From the NCBI RefSeq assembly GCF_001913155.1, contig NZ_CP018760.1, positions 682,001-746,000 of the forward strand: a stretch of 64,000 bases of DNA, read 5' to 3'. Origin of the DNA: Maribacter hydrothermalis. Its GTDB lineage: Bacteria > Bacteroidota > Bacteroidia > Flavobacteriales > Flavobacteriaceae. The notes beneath the pieces were generated by a model. That model did no database searches and had not been told where the DNA came from. It was given only the letters and a program-made list of their open reading frames with translations. Positions 36,147 through 45,585 of the stretch are shown here, piece after piece; within the stretch, counting starts at the first letter, position 1, and each line of letters begins with the position of its first letter. The position numbers and the translations under genes are program-made.

Positions 36147-36377
36147 ATGAACAATTTAACTATACTTTTTGCGCTAACTATTGAGCTAAAAATTGTAGCG
36201 CAATCGAGTATCAAAATTTGTCAATTTAAACTAATGAAACTTAAGGCTGAAGCAAAGTTAGATACTGATTTTAATATTATAATAGTTCACGAAAAAATAC
36301 TTGAAACCAGCTGTGTTTATTTAGCTCTTCTTGAAGATAAATTAATGAATTCTATTATCTTAAATAAAAAATCTTAA
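36147..36377 (+). CDS. Doubtful small ORF (76 residues)
   Basis: An ATG frame between the MOSC and DoxX-like genes, with no recognised domain. The N-terminus is hydrophobic and weakly signal-like. Composition is like AT-rich intergenic DNA, so this may be chance or a remnant. Confidence 0.25.
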   Translation: MNNLTILFALTIELKIVAQSSIKICQFKLMKLKAEAKLDTDFNIIIVHEKILETSCVYLALLEDKLMNSIILNKKS

Positions 36378-36387
36378 AACACTGTTT

Positions 36388-36747
36388 ATGACATATCCTT
36401 GGCATTTATATGTAATGGGAATAATTTATATCATTGCCGGAATTATGCACTTTATTAAGCCTAAAGTCTACTTAAGAATTATGCCCAGGTACTTACCTTT
36501 TCATAAGCCCTTAGTGCTATTAAGTGGTTTGGCCGAAATTGCATTGGGTATTGGTCTTTTTTTTAGAGCTACAAAAAACTTATCTATCTATGGTATAATA
36601 GCAATGCTCATCATATTTTTACTCGTACATTTTTACATGCTTTCGAATGAAAAGGCTAGTGCAGGTTTACCTAGATGGCTACTTCTTTTAAGATTACCAA
36701 TACAGTTTATATTAATGTACTGGGCTTTTAGTTACTTAAAATATTAA
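36388..36747 (+). CDS. DoxX-like small membrane protein
   Basis: 119 residues with four hydrophobic helices (about 5-22, 41-62, 68-88, 100-117). YIIAGIMHFIKPKVYLRIMP and LSGLAEIALGIGLF are typical of the DoxX/DoxD-like superfamily. The function of these inner-membrane proteins is mostly unknown; some act in redox or detoxification settings. It ends before a terminator hairpin at 36752. Confidence 0.83.
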   Translation: MTYPWHLYVMGIIYIIAGIMHFIKPKVYLRIMPRYLPFHKPLVLLSGLAEIALGIGLFFRATKNLSIYGIIAMLIIFLLVHFYMLSNEKASAGLPRWLLLLRLPIQFILMYWAFSYLKY

Positions 36748-36751
36748 AAGC

Positions 36752-36782
36752 AAAAAGAGGACGCTCCCGTCCCCTTTTTTTT
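36752..36782 (+). terminator. Terminator after the DoxX-like gene
   Basis: A GGACG/CGTCC core stem with flanking A-rich and T-rich arms, followed by a run of eight T. Confidence 0.75.
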
Positions 36783-36801
36783 GAAATCAACTTAAATCAA
36801 C

Positions 36802-37386
36802 TTAATTAACAACAAATTCTTCACTATAGGTTTTATTTGCAGATTTTACTGACACCGTATACGTACCAGGGAATGCATCAGCAAAATTGAAAGCTTTTTC
36901 AACAATCATCTCTTCTGCAACTACTTGAGTAAATACCGTTCTGCCTTCAGCATCAAAAATTTTAATAGATAATTTATCTTTTTCCAAGTTTAGGTAATTT
37001 AGAAAAATCATATTATTTGTCTTTTTAAAGAATGGCTTTACATCTTCAGCAGTTTCTAGAATATTCAACTCATTGTTTTTCAAAACAATTGTATACGAAT
37101 AGCTTTTTAAGTTATCATCTGCTGTTAGAAAATAAACTCCATCAATTAAATCCTTAAGATTTAGTTTCTTACTAAACTGACCTTCAGACATTCTTTCCGT
37201 ATAGATTACATTCAATTCTGAATCCATTAACTTTACCTGTACACCTATTGAAGTAGCATCCATAGTCAAAACCACGCTTTTGGCTTTTCCTTCAGATATT
37301 AAATTCAATTTTGGCTCTCTTGCCGTGCCTGCTACTGTAGCGAACATAAAGGCAACTACTGTTGTGAATTTTACTAGGTTTTTCAT
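36802..37386 (-). CDS. Secreted protein with a type IX-sorting-like C-terminal domain
   Basis: 194 residues with a signal peptide (about 1-21, ending GTA). Two beta-rich segments follow. The C-terminal 80 residues (LSIKIFDAEGRTVFTQVV, ending PGTYTVSVKSANKTYSEEFVVN) resemble the type A sorting domain of type IX substrates, but the typical upstream passenger is small. It may be a small surface protein or a DUF3244-like protein. A -7-like element lies at 37425. Confidence 0.72.
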   Translation of the reverse strand: MKNLVKFTTVVAFMFATVAGTAREPKLNLISEGKAKSVVLTMDATSIGVQVKLMDSELNVIYTERMSEGQFSKKLNLKDLIDGVYFLTADDNLKSYSYTIVLKNNELNILETAEDVKPFFKKTNNMIFLNYLNLEKDKLSIKIFDAEGRTVFTQVVAEEMIVEKAFNFADAFPGTYTVSVKSANKTYSEEFVVN

Positions 37387-37424
37387 AATAAATTATTTTA
37401 AAGGGTTAATGATAATTTACACTA

Positions 37425-37432
37425 CAAACATA
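37425..37432 (-). promoter_or_regulatory. Candidate -7 element of the secreted-protein gene
   Basis: Reads TATGTTTG on the minus strand, 38 bases before the ATG. No clear -33 box. Confidence 0.45.
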
Positions 37433-37541
37433 CAGCCGTTGTAAAGCACTCACTACATCATAATTTTCCAATTTATGTGTTATTTTAACCACTTTACCTA
37501 ACCTTAACATTACTGATGGTAAGATTACACATGTTTAGGCT

Positions 37542-37549
37542 AATTTTGC
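37542..37549 (+). promoter_or_regulatory. Candidate -7 element of the AraC-family gene
   Basis: TAATTTTG matches TAnnTTTG, 52 bases before the ATG at 37602. Confidence 0.45.
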
Positions 37550-37601
37550 AAAGATTAACCTGAAAAAGGTTATTTAATTTTATCATAACAAACTATATAA
37601 C

Positions 37602-38474
37602 ATGGTGAAACATAAACCTACTTTCGAAGCCATTGAGCCAGATTTTGGTAAATCTTTTACATATCAGAAGTTTGATGAGTATAGATTAAACAAAAACAAC
37701 CTTTGGCATTATCACCCAGAATTAGAATTAGTATATGTTAATGGCGGCTCTGGCAAAAGACAAATAGGTAGTCATGTATCATATTATACAAATGGCGACC
37801 TTATATTAATAGGTAGTAATCTTCCGCACTGTGGTTTTACCGATGCACTTACTGGTAATACCAGCGAAACTGTAGTTCAAATGAAAACTGATTTCTTAGG
37901 TACAGATTTTTTTAAGATTCCTGAAATGAAGAAAATTGAAACCCTTTTCAGCAGTGCTAGCGGCGGAATTGCCTTTTCTGGAAAAACAAAAAGAAAAATA
38001 GGTGATAAAATGGAAGTTTTGGAATACCAAACAGATTTTCAACGACTACTATCTATCCTAAATATTTTAAATGAACTGGGCAACTCTGACGATATGCGCA
38101 TGTTAAATGCTGAAGGGTTTTCATTTGCAACAGATGTTAAGGATAATGATCGCATTAATATTGTATTCAATCATGTAAAGAATAATTTTAAGGAAGAACT
38201 TACACTTGAAGAAATATCGTCAATGGTAAGCATGACCATACCGTCTTTTTGCAGATACTTTAAAAAAATCACAAACAAAACATTTATACAATTCGTAAAC
38301 GAATACCGTTTAGTTCATGCATCGAAATTATTAGCAGAAAAACCAATGAGTATAACTGAAGTTTGTTTTGAATGTGGGTTTAATAACTTTTCTCATTTCA
38401 ACAAATCATTTAAAGCATTTACGGGTCAAAATCCATCAGAGTATAGAAATGAACTTAAAAATGTATTGGTGTAA
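37602..38474 (+). CDS. AraC-family transcriptional regulator
   Basis: 290 residues. An N-terminal cupin-like domain (about 20-110, WHYHPELELVYVNGGSG) probably senses a ligand. The C-terminal AraC domain (about 190-288) has two helix-turn-helix units: LEEISSMVSMTIPSFCRYFK and ITEVCFECGFNNFSHFNKSF, then FTGQNPSEYR. It is divergent from the secreted-protein gene, with which it shares a 215-base region, so that gene is a possible target. Confidence 0.9.
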   Translation: MVKHKPTFEAIEPDFGKSFTYQKFDEYRLNKNNLWHYHPELELVYVNGGSGKRQIGSHVSYYTNGDLILIGSNLPHCGFTDALTGNTSETVVQMKTDFLGTDFFKIPEMKKIETLFSSASGGIAFSGKTKRKIGDKMEVLEYQTDFQRLLSILNILNELGNSDDMRMLNAEGFSFATDVKDNDRINIVFNHVKNNFKEELTLEEISSMVSMTIPSFCRYFKKITNKTFIQFVNEYRLVHASKLLAEKPMSITEVCFECGFNNFSHFNKSFKAFTGQNPSEYRNELKNVLV

Positions 38475-38588
38475 GTTTTATACTTTATATAAAGTATAAA
38501 ATTTTAAGGATAGTATACTTATCTACTATTGATCATACTTTTTAGACAGTATGTAATAGTGTTAATAAAATATCCAAATTATAAATTA

Positions 38589-39362
38589 TTATTTAAACAT
38601 CTCATTTAAAACTGCAGCTAGGCGTATACCTCCCTTTTGCAATTGGTCGTTTACGGTACTCCACCAGTCATAACTATAACGGTAACTTAATTTTTCACCT
38701 GGTTCTACCGATGCGTATACTTTCTCTGCCAAAAGATGAGATTCTTCTACCCAATCTAACAAGCTGCCTTTTTGTAAAAATGCTATTTGTTGCTTTGACA
38801 TTTTTGGATATTCAAGAGCAAGTTCGGTAAAACTCATACCATTATCATCAATCATATTGGAATCCCAAACTCGATGTAAATTAGTTCCCTTTCCAAACCA
38901 TTGTAACTGAATATCATTACCCCCTTTGTCTTCTTCTTTACCTACATGCATTGGTTGGTGCAAATCGCCAATAAGATGCACTAAAAACTTTAGGTAAAAT
39001 ACTTTGTCTTCTCTACTGCTATCTTCGCTTTTTATTATTTCAATACATCTATTTATACCTTGCACTAAATCACCATATTTATTTGGCTCGATCTCCGTAT
39101 AAGTTTTTCCAAAAGGTATATTTACATAATGCCATGCACTAAATTTACTATATGCCCTATCGGCTTTTATTTCATCACCAAAATTAGCTACTGCTGCTAA
39201 ACTATTACCATCTAACAAATCCGCAATGGCGCGTTTAGCTTTTTTACTCAGGTATTGTTCTGCAACCTCACCAACAACTCTATGGCCTGTTTTGGACCAA
39301 ACCATATCATTTGCATAAATAGAATTGGAAACTATTAATAACAAGAGTAAAATATTCTTCAT
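38589..39362 (-). CDS. Secreted S1/P1-type nuclease
   Basis: About 257 residues. The start at 39362 gives a clean signal peptide (MKNILLLLLIVSNSIYA); an ATG six codons earlier (39380) is possible. Zinc ligands of S1/P1 nucleases are visible: the Trp of MVWSKTGHR near the mature N-terminus, AWHYVNIP, HLIGDLHQPMHVG, and HRVWDSNMID. It would cleave single-stranded nucleic acid outside the cytosol, perhaps for phosphate supply. It is divergent from the PBP1A gene. Confidence 0.92.
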   Translation of the reverse strand: MKNILLLLLIVSNSIYANDMVWSKTGHRVVGEVAEQYLSKKAKRAIADLLDGNSLAAVANFGDEIKADRAYSKFSAWHYVNIPFGKTYTEIEPNKYGDLVQGINRCIEIIKSEDSSREDKVFYLKFLVHLIGDLHQPMHVGKEEDKGGNDIQLQWFGKGTNLHRVWDSNMIDDNGMSFTELALEYPKMSKQQIAFLQKGSLLDWVEESHLLAEKVYASVEPGEKLSYRYSYDWWSTVNDQLQKGGIRLAAVLNEMFK

Positions 39363-39451
39363 GTTCAAAATTTTACCCAAAAATAGGATTTCGTATTTTA
39401 AGGTAATGTTAAAACTTCGGTAAGGTTAAATTTATATTAGAACTTGCAAGA

Positions 39452-41713
39452 ATGAAAAAAAGGAGCGTCCAGTCAAAAAAACAAAAAAATTATATTTTAA
39501 AAAGTGTTGGTTACTCCTTAATAGGTGTGTTTGTGCTTTTTATACTTTTTATAGGTTCCATTAATATAGGGCTTTGGGGAGAAATTCCATCTAAAAAAGA
39601 ATTATCTAATTTTCAATATCAAATGGCGTCTGAGGTATATACCGCCGATAGCGTTCTAATAGGCAAATACTACTTGTATGACAGGCAACCTGTTTCTTTC
39701 CAAGACTTTCCTGAGCATTTAAAACAGGCCTTAATTTCTATTGAGGATGAACGTTTCTACGAGCACCAGGGTATTGATTTCAAAAGCCTTCTTCGTGTTG
39801 GGTTTAAAACACTATTAATGGGAGATAATTCTTCGGGTGGCGGAAGCACAATAAGTCAGCAATTAGCAAAAAATCTTTATCCTAGAAAAGAACGAAATAA
39901 AACCAACATAGTAGTAGACAAAGTTAAGGAAATGATAATTGCTAAAAGACTAGAGAAAATTTTCACAAAAGACGAAATACTAACGAATTACCTCAACACC
40001 GTGTCTTTTGGTGATAATACTTTTGGTATAGAAAGTGCCGCCTTAAAGTTTTACAACTTACGTACTAAGGATATTTCAACAACGCAGGCCGCTACCCTAG
40101 TTGGCATGCTAAAAGCTACTTATAGTTATAACCCTAGATTGTTTCCCGAGAAAAGTCTTAGCAGACGAAATTTAGTTTTAAAAGCAATGAATGGCAATAA
40201 TTTAATTTCTGAAGAGCAGTTAGCTCACTTTTCGCAAGAAGATCTTAATCTTGATTATCGTGAATTTGATTATAACGCCGGTATTGCTCCATATTTTAGA
40301 GAAGAGGTGAGAAAAGAAATGTTAGGTTGGATTGCTGAGCAAAACAAAGCGGGAATCGATTATAACATTTATACGTCTGGACTAAAAATCTATACTACAT
40401 TAAATTATAAAATGCAAAAGATTGCTGAAGATGCCATGATTAAACACATGACAAAACTTCAAAACGATTTTGAAAAAAGTTACGGAAAAAATGCTCCATG
40501 GCTTAAAGACAAGAAACTAATACAAAAAATAGCCACTAGAACTTCTGTGTATAAATCGTTTAAAAAAATGGGGATGACCCATGATCAAATTATTGACAGT
40601 TTATCAAAGGATACTCGTAAAAGAAAATTCATTGATTGGCAAGGGGAAAAAGAAGTAACAGCAACGACTTTAGATAGTATTCAGCATTACACCAAGTTCT
40701 TAAACACAGGCTCTTTAACGGTTAACCCCAATAATGGCGATATCCTAGTTTGGATTGGTGGTATTAATTTTAAGCAATACAAATACGACCATATTTCTCA
40801 AAGTAAACGACAAGTGGGCTCAACATTTAAACCTATTGTTTATACGGCGGCTTTAGAACAAGGGGTTACGCCATGTACCTATTTTTCTGCAGAAGAAGTA
40901 GAATATGACAATTTAAAAGGATGGTCTCCTAGTAATGCCGGCAACAAGGATGAGGCTTATCTAAATTACTCAATGGAAGAAGGTTTAAGTAATTCTGTAA
41001 ATACAATTGCGGTTAAAGTTTTAGAAAAAGCAGGTATTGCCAATGTTTTAACCATGGCAAAAGATATGGGAATATCAGAAAAATTACCCGATGAGGCATC
41101 TATTGCCTTAGGAACAGGTGAAATAAAAATAGTAGAAATGGCCGAGGCGTATACTAGTTTTAGTAATAATGGTAAACATATAAAACCAATTTTAATAAAA
41201 TCTATTAGTAATAACAAAGATTCGGTTTTAACCAAATTCAAGTCAGAATTAAGTGGTAAAGCTGCATTTTCAAAGGAAACTGGGCAAATTATGATAGAAA
41301 TGATGAAATCTACCGTTAATTCTGGTACAGCTTCTAGATTACGAAGTACATACGGACTAAAAAATGAAATTGCCGGTAAAACAGGTACTACTCAAAATAA
41401 TAAAGATGCTTGGTTTGTTGCACTTACTCCAAATTTTGTTCACCTAACTTGGGTTGGCTTAGATCAACACGAAATAGGATTCAGTAATACCAGTATTGGC
41501 CAAGGAGCTAATGCTGCACTACCCCTATTTGGATTATGGTTGCAAGAACTTAATCAAAATAAGAAGTTTGATAAATATACTAAAACAAGTTTTCCAAAAC
41601 CCTCACCATCCGTTTTAGAAGCTTTAAACTGCGACCCCATAAAACGCGATGGATTTTTTAAACGATTATTTAAAAACCCTAACAAAAAGAAGACTAAAAA
41701 ATTTAATGGGTAA
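39452..41713 (+). CDS. Penicillin-binding protein 1A (bifunctional transglycosylase/transpeptidase)
   Basis: 753 residues. A basic cytosolic tail and one transmembrane helix (about 18-40) precede the GT51 transglycosylase (about 75-250), with catalytic E98 in IEDERFYEHQGID and GGSTISQQLAKN. The transpeptidase domain has the SxxK motif STFK (in GSTFKPIVY), the SxN motif SNSVN, and KTGTTQ. It builds and cross-links peptidoglycan at the inner membrane. The C-terminal tail is basic. Fewer than 100 bases separate it from the S1/P1 nuclease gene on the other strand. Confidence 0.95.
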   Translation: MKKRSVQSKKQKNYILKSVGYSLIGVFVLFILFIGSINIGLWGEIPSKKELSNFQYQMASEVYTADSVLIGKYYLYDRQPVSFQDFPEHLKQALISIEDERFYEHQGIDFKSLLRVGFKTLLMGDNSSGGGSTISQQLAKNLYPRKERNKTNIVVDKVKEMIIAKRLEKIFTKDEILTNYLNTVSFGDNTFGIESAALKFYNLRTKDISTTQAATLVGMLKATYSYNPRLFPEKSLSRRNLVLKAMNGNNLISEEQLAHFSQEDLNLDYREFDYNAGIAPYFREEVRKEMLGWIAEQNKAGIDYNIYTSGLKIYTTLNYKMQKIAEDAMIKHMTKLQNDFEKSYGKNAPWLKDKKLIQKIATRTSVYKSFKKMGMTHDQIIDSLSKDTRKRKFIDWQGEKEVTATTLDSIQHYTKFLNTGSLTVNPNNGDILVWIGGINFKQYKYDHISQSKRQVGSTFKPIVYTAALEQGVTPCTYFSAEEVEYDNLKGWSPSNAGNKDEAYLNYSMEEGLSNSVNTIAVKVLEKAGIANVLTMAKDMGISEKLPDEASIALGTGEIKIVEMAEAYTSFSNNGKHIKPILIKSISNNKDSVLTKFKSELSGKAAFSKETGQIMIEMMKSTVNSGTASRLRSTYGLKNEIAGKTGTTQNNKDAWFVALTPNFVHLTWVGLDQHEIGFSNTSIGQGANAALPLFGLWLQELNQNKKFDKYTKTSFPKPSPSVLEALNCDPIKRDGFFKRLFKNPNKKKTKKFNG

Positions 41714-41803
41714 GGGTCTTCCATAAAATAATCTATAAAAAACATGTTCAATTAAATTAAATTAATTTGATATATTTATGATATCATTTTAATATCATAA
41801 ATT

Positions 41804-42655
41804 ATGAAAGAAGAAAAAACCCATAGTGCACAAAATGGCTATCTTATGCTTTTTGTTGTTTTAGCCTTATTCATTGGTGGAATTGCACTTCTTAGAATTT
41901 ACATTGGTGCCTTTATGATTTTTGCGGCATTAGTAATGTGTGCAGGTTTTGTTTTGGTGAACCCAAATAGTTCACGTGTGTTACTCTTATTTGGTAAATA
42001 TGTAGGCACCATTAAAGAGAACGGCCTTTTTTGGGTAAATCCTTTGTATACTAAAAAAAGAATCTCATTAAGAGCTAGTAATTTTGATAGCGAGCGTTTA
42101 AAAGTTAATGATAAACTGGGCAATCCAATAATGATAAGCACCATTTTGGTTTGGCGCGTAACAAATACCTATAAAGCTGCATTTGATGTTGATGACTATC
42201 AAAATTTTGTTCGAGTGCAGACAGATGCTGCCGTACGTAAATTGGCTAGTATGTATCCCTATGATAATTTTGCCGATGAAGGTTTAGACGAAGATATTAC
42301 ATTAAGGTCCAGTGTAAATGAAGTAAGTGAAGCTTTAGAACAAGAAGTACAAGAACGCTTATCAATGGCGGGTATAGAAGTTTTAGAAGCTCGCATTGGT
42401 TATTTGGCCTATGCACAAGAAATTGCTAATGCCATGCTAAAAAGACAACAAGCCACAGCCATTGTTGCGGCAAGACATAAAATTGTTGAAGGCGCTGTTA
42501 GTATGGTAGAAATGGCTTTGGAAGAATTGAGTAAAAAAGATTTGGTAGCTTTAGACGATGAGCGTAAATCTGCCATGGTGAGCAACCTAATGGTCGTTCT
42601 CTGTTCAGATAAAGATGTTTCACCCATTGTAAATGCAGGTACTTTGAACCATTAA
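41804..42655 (+). CDS. SPFH/band 7 domain protein
   Basis: 283 residues. Two hydrophobic segments at 15-60 anchor the protein in the membrane. The SPFH domain follows (about 60-230; NSSRVLLLFGKYVGTIKENGLFWVNP), with a helical C-terminal part (AIVAARHKIVEGAVSMVEMAL). SPFH proteins form large oligomers in membrane microdomains; the specific role is unknown. It starts a tight three-gene unit with a PH-like membrane protein and a ribbon-helix-helix protein. Confidence 0.9.
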   Translation: MKEEKTHSAQNGYLMLFVVLALFIGGIALLRIYIGAFMIFAALVMCAGFVLVNPNSSRVLLLFGKYVGTIKENGLFWVNPLYTKKRISLRASNFDSERLKVNDKLGNPIMISTILVWRVTNTYKAAFDVDDYQNFVRVQTDAAVRKLASMYPYDNFADEGLDEDITLRSSVNEVSEALEQEVQERLSMAGIEVLEARIGYLAYAQEIANAMLKRQQATAIVAARHKIVEGAVSMVEMALEELSKKDLVALDDERKSAMVSNLMVVLCSDKDVSPIVNAGTLNH

Positions 42656-42656
42656 A

Positions 42657-43163
42657 ATGAGAGTATTTCAAGAAACACAACGATTTACCCAATGGTGGCT
42701 ACAACTTATAAATTTAACTATAGTTGGATTGCTGTTTTACGGGTTCTATAAGTGGTTTTACTTAGGTGAATCAATGGGAAATATCACTGCCGATGATAGT
42801 GATAATCAAATCATATTTACATTAATCATTGTACTTTGTTTACCATTAATTTATATGTTTAAGTTAAAAACAACTATTGACGAAGTAGGAATCCATTATC
42901 AGTTTACTCCTATCAATCTCTCAAAAAAAACAATACGTTGGAGTGAGTTGAAAAATTGTTATGTTAGAACGTATAATCCATTGAAAGAATTTGGCGGATG
43001 GGGTTATCGTAATTCTTTTGGGAAATCTTCAGCCATTAACGTTAAAGGAAATATAGGCATCCAATTAATATTAATGGATGGTAAAAAATTATTGATTGGC
43101 ACTCAAAAGGAAAATGATGCAAAAATTATAATTGAACGGTATTTTAAAACTAATAATGAGTAA
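42657..43163 (+). CDS. Small membrane protein, possibly with a PH-like domain
   Basis: 168 residues. Two hydrophobic helices (about 18-36 and 58-76) are followed by a beta-rich soluble region (IDEVGIHYQFTPINLSKKTIRWSEL and LLIGTQKENDAKIII) that resembles bacterial PH-like domains. I do not recognise a named family with certainty. It begins one base after the SPFH gene stop and overlaps the next gene by eight bases, so the three are co-expressed. Confidence 0.75.
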   Translation: MRVFQETQRFTQWWLQLINLTIVGLLFYGFYKWFYLGESMGNITADDSDNQIIFTLIIVLCLPLIYMFKLKTTIDEVGIHYQFTPINLSKKTIRWSELKNCYVRTYNPLKEFGGWGYRNSFGKSSAINVKGNIGIQLILMDGKKLLIGTQKENDAKIIIERYFKTNNE

Positions 43164-43323
43164 AAAAAAACCTTTTGCATTGCGGGTAAATGAAGAAATG
43201 CTGCAGGCTATTGAAAAATGGGCTGCAGATGAATTTCGTAGCACCAATGGGCAAATTGAATGGATGTTGATGAAAAGCTTAAAAGAAGCCAAAAGAGAAC
43301 CAAAAACAAATAAACCTAAATAA
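43156..43323 (+). CDS. Arc-like ribbon-helix-helix protein
   Basis: 55 residues; the start was set at the ATG at 43156 (MSKKKPFALRVNEEML), not the ATG at 43132 inside the previous gene. PFALRVNEEMLQAIEKWAAD and FRSTNGQIEWMLMKSL fit the strand-helix-helix of Arc-type domains. It could bind DNA, perhaps as an autoregulator of the SPFH unit (inference). The C-terminus is basic. It is the last gene of the trio. Confidence 0.82.
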   Translation: MSKKKPFALRVNEEMLQAIEKWAADEFRSTNGQIEWMLMKSLKEAKREPKTNKPK

Positions 43324-43353
43324 GTTTAGCATTTATTTAACAAAACAAAAACT

Positions 43354-43361
43354 TAAATTTG
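43354..43361 (+). promoter_or_regulatory. Candidate -7 element of the DUF5916 gene
   Basis: TAAATTTG matches TAnnTTTG. It contains the TTG at 43359, so that codon is better read as promoter than as a start. Confidence 0.5.
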
Positions 43362-43376
43362 GTCATCCAACAAATT

Positions 43377-45584
43377 ATGACCAAAATGTTTAAATTCTTA
43401 AGTACTCTTGTACTTATATTTTTAGGTTCCTTTTTAACCGCACAAGACACCAACAAATCTTTTACTGTAAATCATATTAATTCCGAAATAGTACCCGACG
43501 GTATTCTTGATGAACCCGCTTGGAAAACGGCCGATAGCGCTAATGACTTTTGGGAATACTTTCCTTTAGACTCGATACAAGCCAAAAAACAAACCGATAT
43601 TAAAATGCTGTATGACAATGACAATCTTTATATTGGCATAACAGTGCATACTGCTGGTAAAAATTATTCTATAGAATCTTTAAAAAGAGATTTTAGAGCC
43701 GGCAACAGTGATAATATTACACTTTTATTTGACACCTTTAATGATGGTAACAACTCATTCCTTTTTGGCATAAACCCTTATGGTGTTAGACGTGAAGGTT
43801 TAGTTTCCGGTGGTGGACTAAACCTAGATGGTTTTACAATTTCTTGGGATGTAAAATGGAAAGGAGATTCAAAAATTTATGACGATTATTATACCGCAGA
43901 AATGGTGATTCCTTTAACAGCATTCAAGTTTAAAGAAGGTGAAACAAAATGGAGGTTCAACAGCTATAGATTTGATACCCAGTCTAACGAGAATAGTACT
44001 TGGATGAATATTCCTCAAAATCAAAATATATTCGGTCTTACCTTTATGGGAGATATGGTTTTTGAAAAACCATTAGGAAAATACAGGACTCCCCTTGCTT
44101 TTATTCCTTATATAAATATGATTTCTCAAAAAGACTTTGAACTAAATGAACCAAACACTACCATTAAGGTTGGTGGCGATGCAAAAGTTGCTATCGGCAA
44201 TAGTATGAATTTGGATATCACCGTAAATCCAGATTTTTCACAAGTGGAAGTTGATGATCAAGTAACCAACTTAACGCGTTTTGAAGTTTCTCTCCCCGAA
44301 AAAAGGCAATTCTTTATAGACAATAGCGACCTTTTTGGAAGTTTTGGTGGCGGTAGAGATGCAAATCCGTTTTTCTCTAGAAGAATTGGTATCGCAAAAG
44401 ATACCGCCGACAATACTCTAGAAAATAAAATTATTGGTGGTGTTCGGTTAAGCGGTAAATTAACCAAAAGCTTAAGACTAGGATTTTTAAACCTGCAAAC
44501 AGGTGAAGATTTAGATAAGCAAATTGCATCCAACAATAATACCATGTTAGCCTTGCAACAATCTGTGTTCGGTCGTTCAAACATTAGTATGTTCTTCATT
44601 AATCGGCAAACCTTTGAAGATTATGAGTTTCAAGACCCAGAAGATCGTTATAATAGAGTTGCAGGAGTTGATTATAATCTTATTTCAGATAATAATATAT
44701 GGAATGGAAAATTTTACCTCCATAAATCTTTTGCTCATAATTCTGGAAATAAAAATCTTTCATCCGGAGCCTTTTTACAATACAATTCTAGAAACTGGAA
44801 CTTCTTTGAAGATATAGTTTATGTAGGGGAAGACTTTAGGTCTGATCTTGGTTTTATTCGTAGAACCGATATTTTTAAAACGGCAACTATGTTCGAGCGT
44901 ATATTTTGGCCAGAGGATAGTGCCTTGCAATCCCATAGTTTTAATTTTTTTCCTATACTTACCTTCAGTCCAGATAATGATTTCTTAAATACCGACTATG
45001 AATTAATGGGTTCTTGGGAATCAAAATTCACAGATCAATCAGAAATCAACGTTGAATACAACAATACCTACACCTATCTCTTTGAGGAATTTGACCCGAC
45101 CGATAAAGATGATGCTATTCCCTTACCTGGCGAAATAGGATACCATTACAATAGTATTTCACTAGAATATAAATCAGATAGTAGAAAAAGATTTGCTTAT
45201 TCCATTCAACCAACTATTGGCACTTTTTTTAATGGGGACCGGTATTCTATTCAAGGTGAAATATTTTTAAGGTTTCAACCCAAGGTTTTTTTATCCTTAG
45301 CCATGAACTATGACAATATTTCATTGCCCGCGCCATATTCTAGTGCAGATATTTGGCTTATTAGCCCTAAAATAGACGTTACATTTAGTAAATCAGTTTT
45401 TTGGTCAACTTTGGTTCAATATAGCAATCAACGAGATAATCTTGGGTTTAACTCAAGATTACAATGGCGATTTGCTCCCTTATCTGATTTATTTGTAGTT
45501 TATAATGATAATTATTTTGTAAACTCTTTCGAACCAAAATATAGGTCTATAAATCTTAAATTTTCTTATTGGTTAAATATTTAA
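43377..45584 (+). CDS. DUF5916 protein with carbohydrate-binding-like N-terminus
   Basis: About 735 residues. The start was set at the ATG at 43377; an ATG at 43386 is also possible. The signal peptide ends at LTAQ. Residues about 30-220 form a CBM9-like sugar-binding domain (PDGILDEPAWKTADSANDFWEYFP, split here for length: ILDEPAW and SANDFWEYFP). The rest is a large DUF5916 region with barrel-like strands, ending in an aromatic-rich SYWLNI. It is probably an outer-membrane protein. Its function is unknown; Bacteroidetes homologues often sit near peptidase genes. Confidence 0.88.
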   Translation: MTKMFKFLSTLVLIFLGSFLTAQDTNKSFTVNHINSEIVPDGILDEPAWKTADSANDFWEYFPLDSIQAKKQTDIKMLYDNDNLYIGITVHTAGKNYSIESLKRDFRAGNSDNITLLFDTFNDGNNSFLFGINPYGVRREGLVSGGGLNLDGFTISWDVKWKGDSKIYDDYYTAEMVIPLTAFKFKEGETKWRFNSYRFDTQSNENSTWMNIPQNQNIFGLTFMGDMVFEKPLGKYRTPLAFIPYINMISQKDFELNEPNTTIKVGGDAKVAIGNSMNLDITVNPDFSQVEVDDQVTNLTRFEVSLPEKRQFFIDNSDLFGSFGGGRDANPFFSRRIGIAKDTADNTLENKIIGGVRLSGKLTKSLRLGFLNLQTGEDLDKQIASNNNTMLALQQSVFGRSNISMFFINRQTFEDYEFQDPEDRYNRVAGVDYNLISDNNIWNGKFYLHKSFAHNSGNKNLSSGAFLQYNSRNWNFFEDIVYVGEDFRSDLGFIRRTDIFKTATMFERIFWPEDSALQSHSFNFFPILTFSPDNDFLNTDYELMGSWESKFTDQSEINVEYNNTYTYLFEEFDPTDKDDAIPLPGEIGYHYNSISLEYKSDSRKRFAYSIQPTIGTFFNGDRYSIQGEIFLRFQPKVFLSLAMNYDNISLPAPYSSADIWLISPKIDVTFSKSVFWSTLVQYSNQRDNLGFNSRLQWRFAPLSDLFVVYNDNYFVNSFEPKYRSINLKFSYWLNI

Positions 45585-45585
45585 A

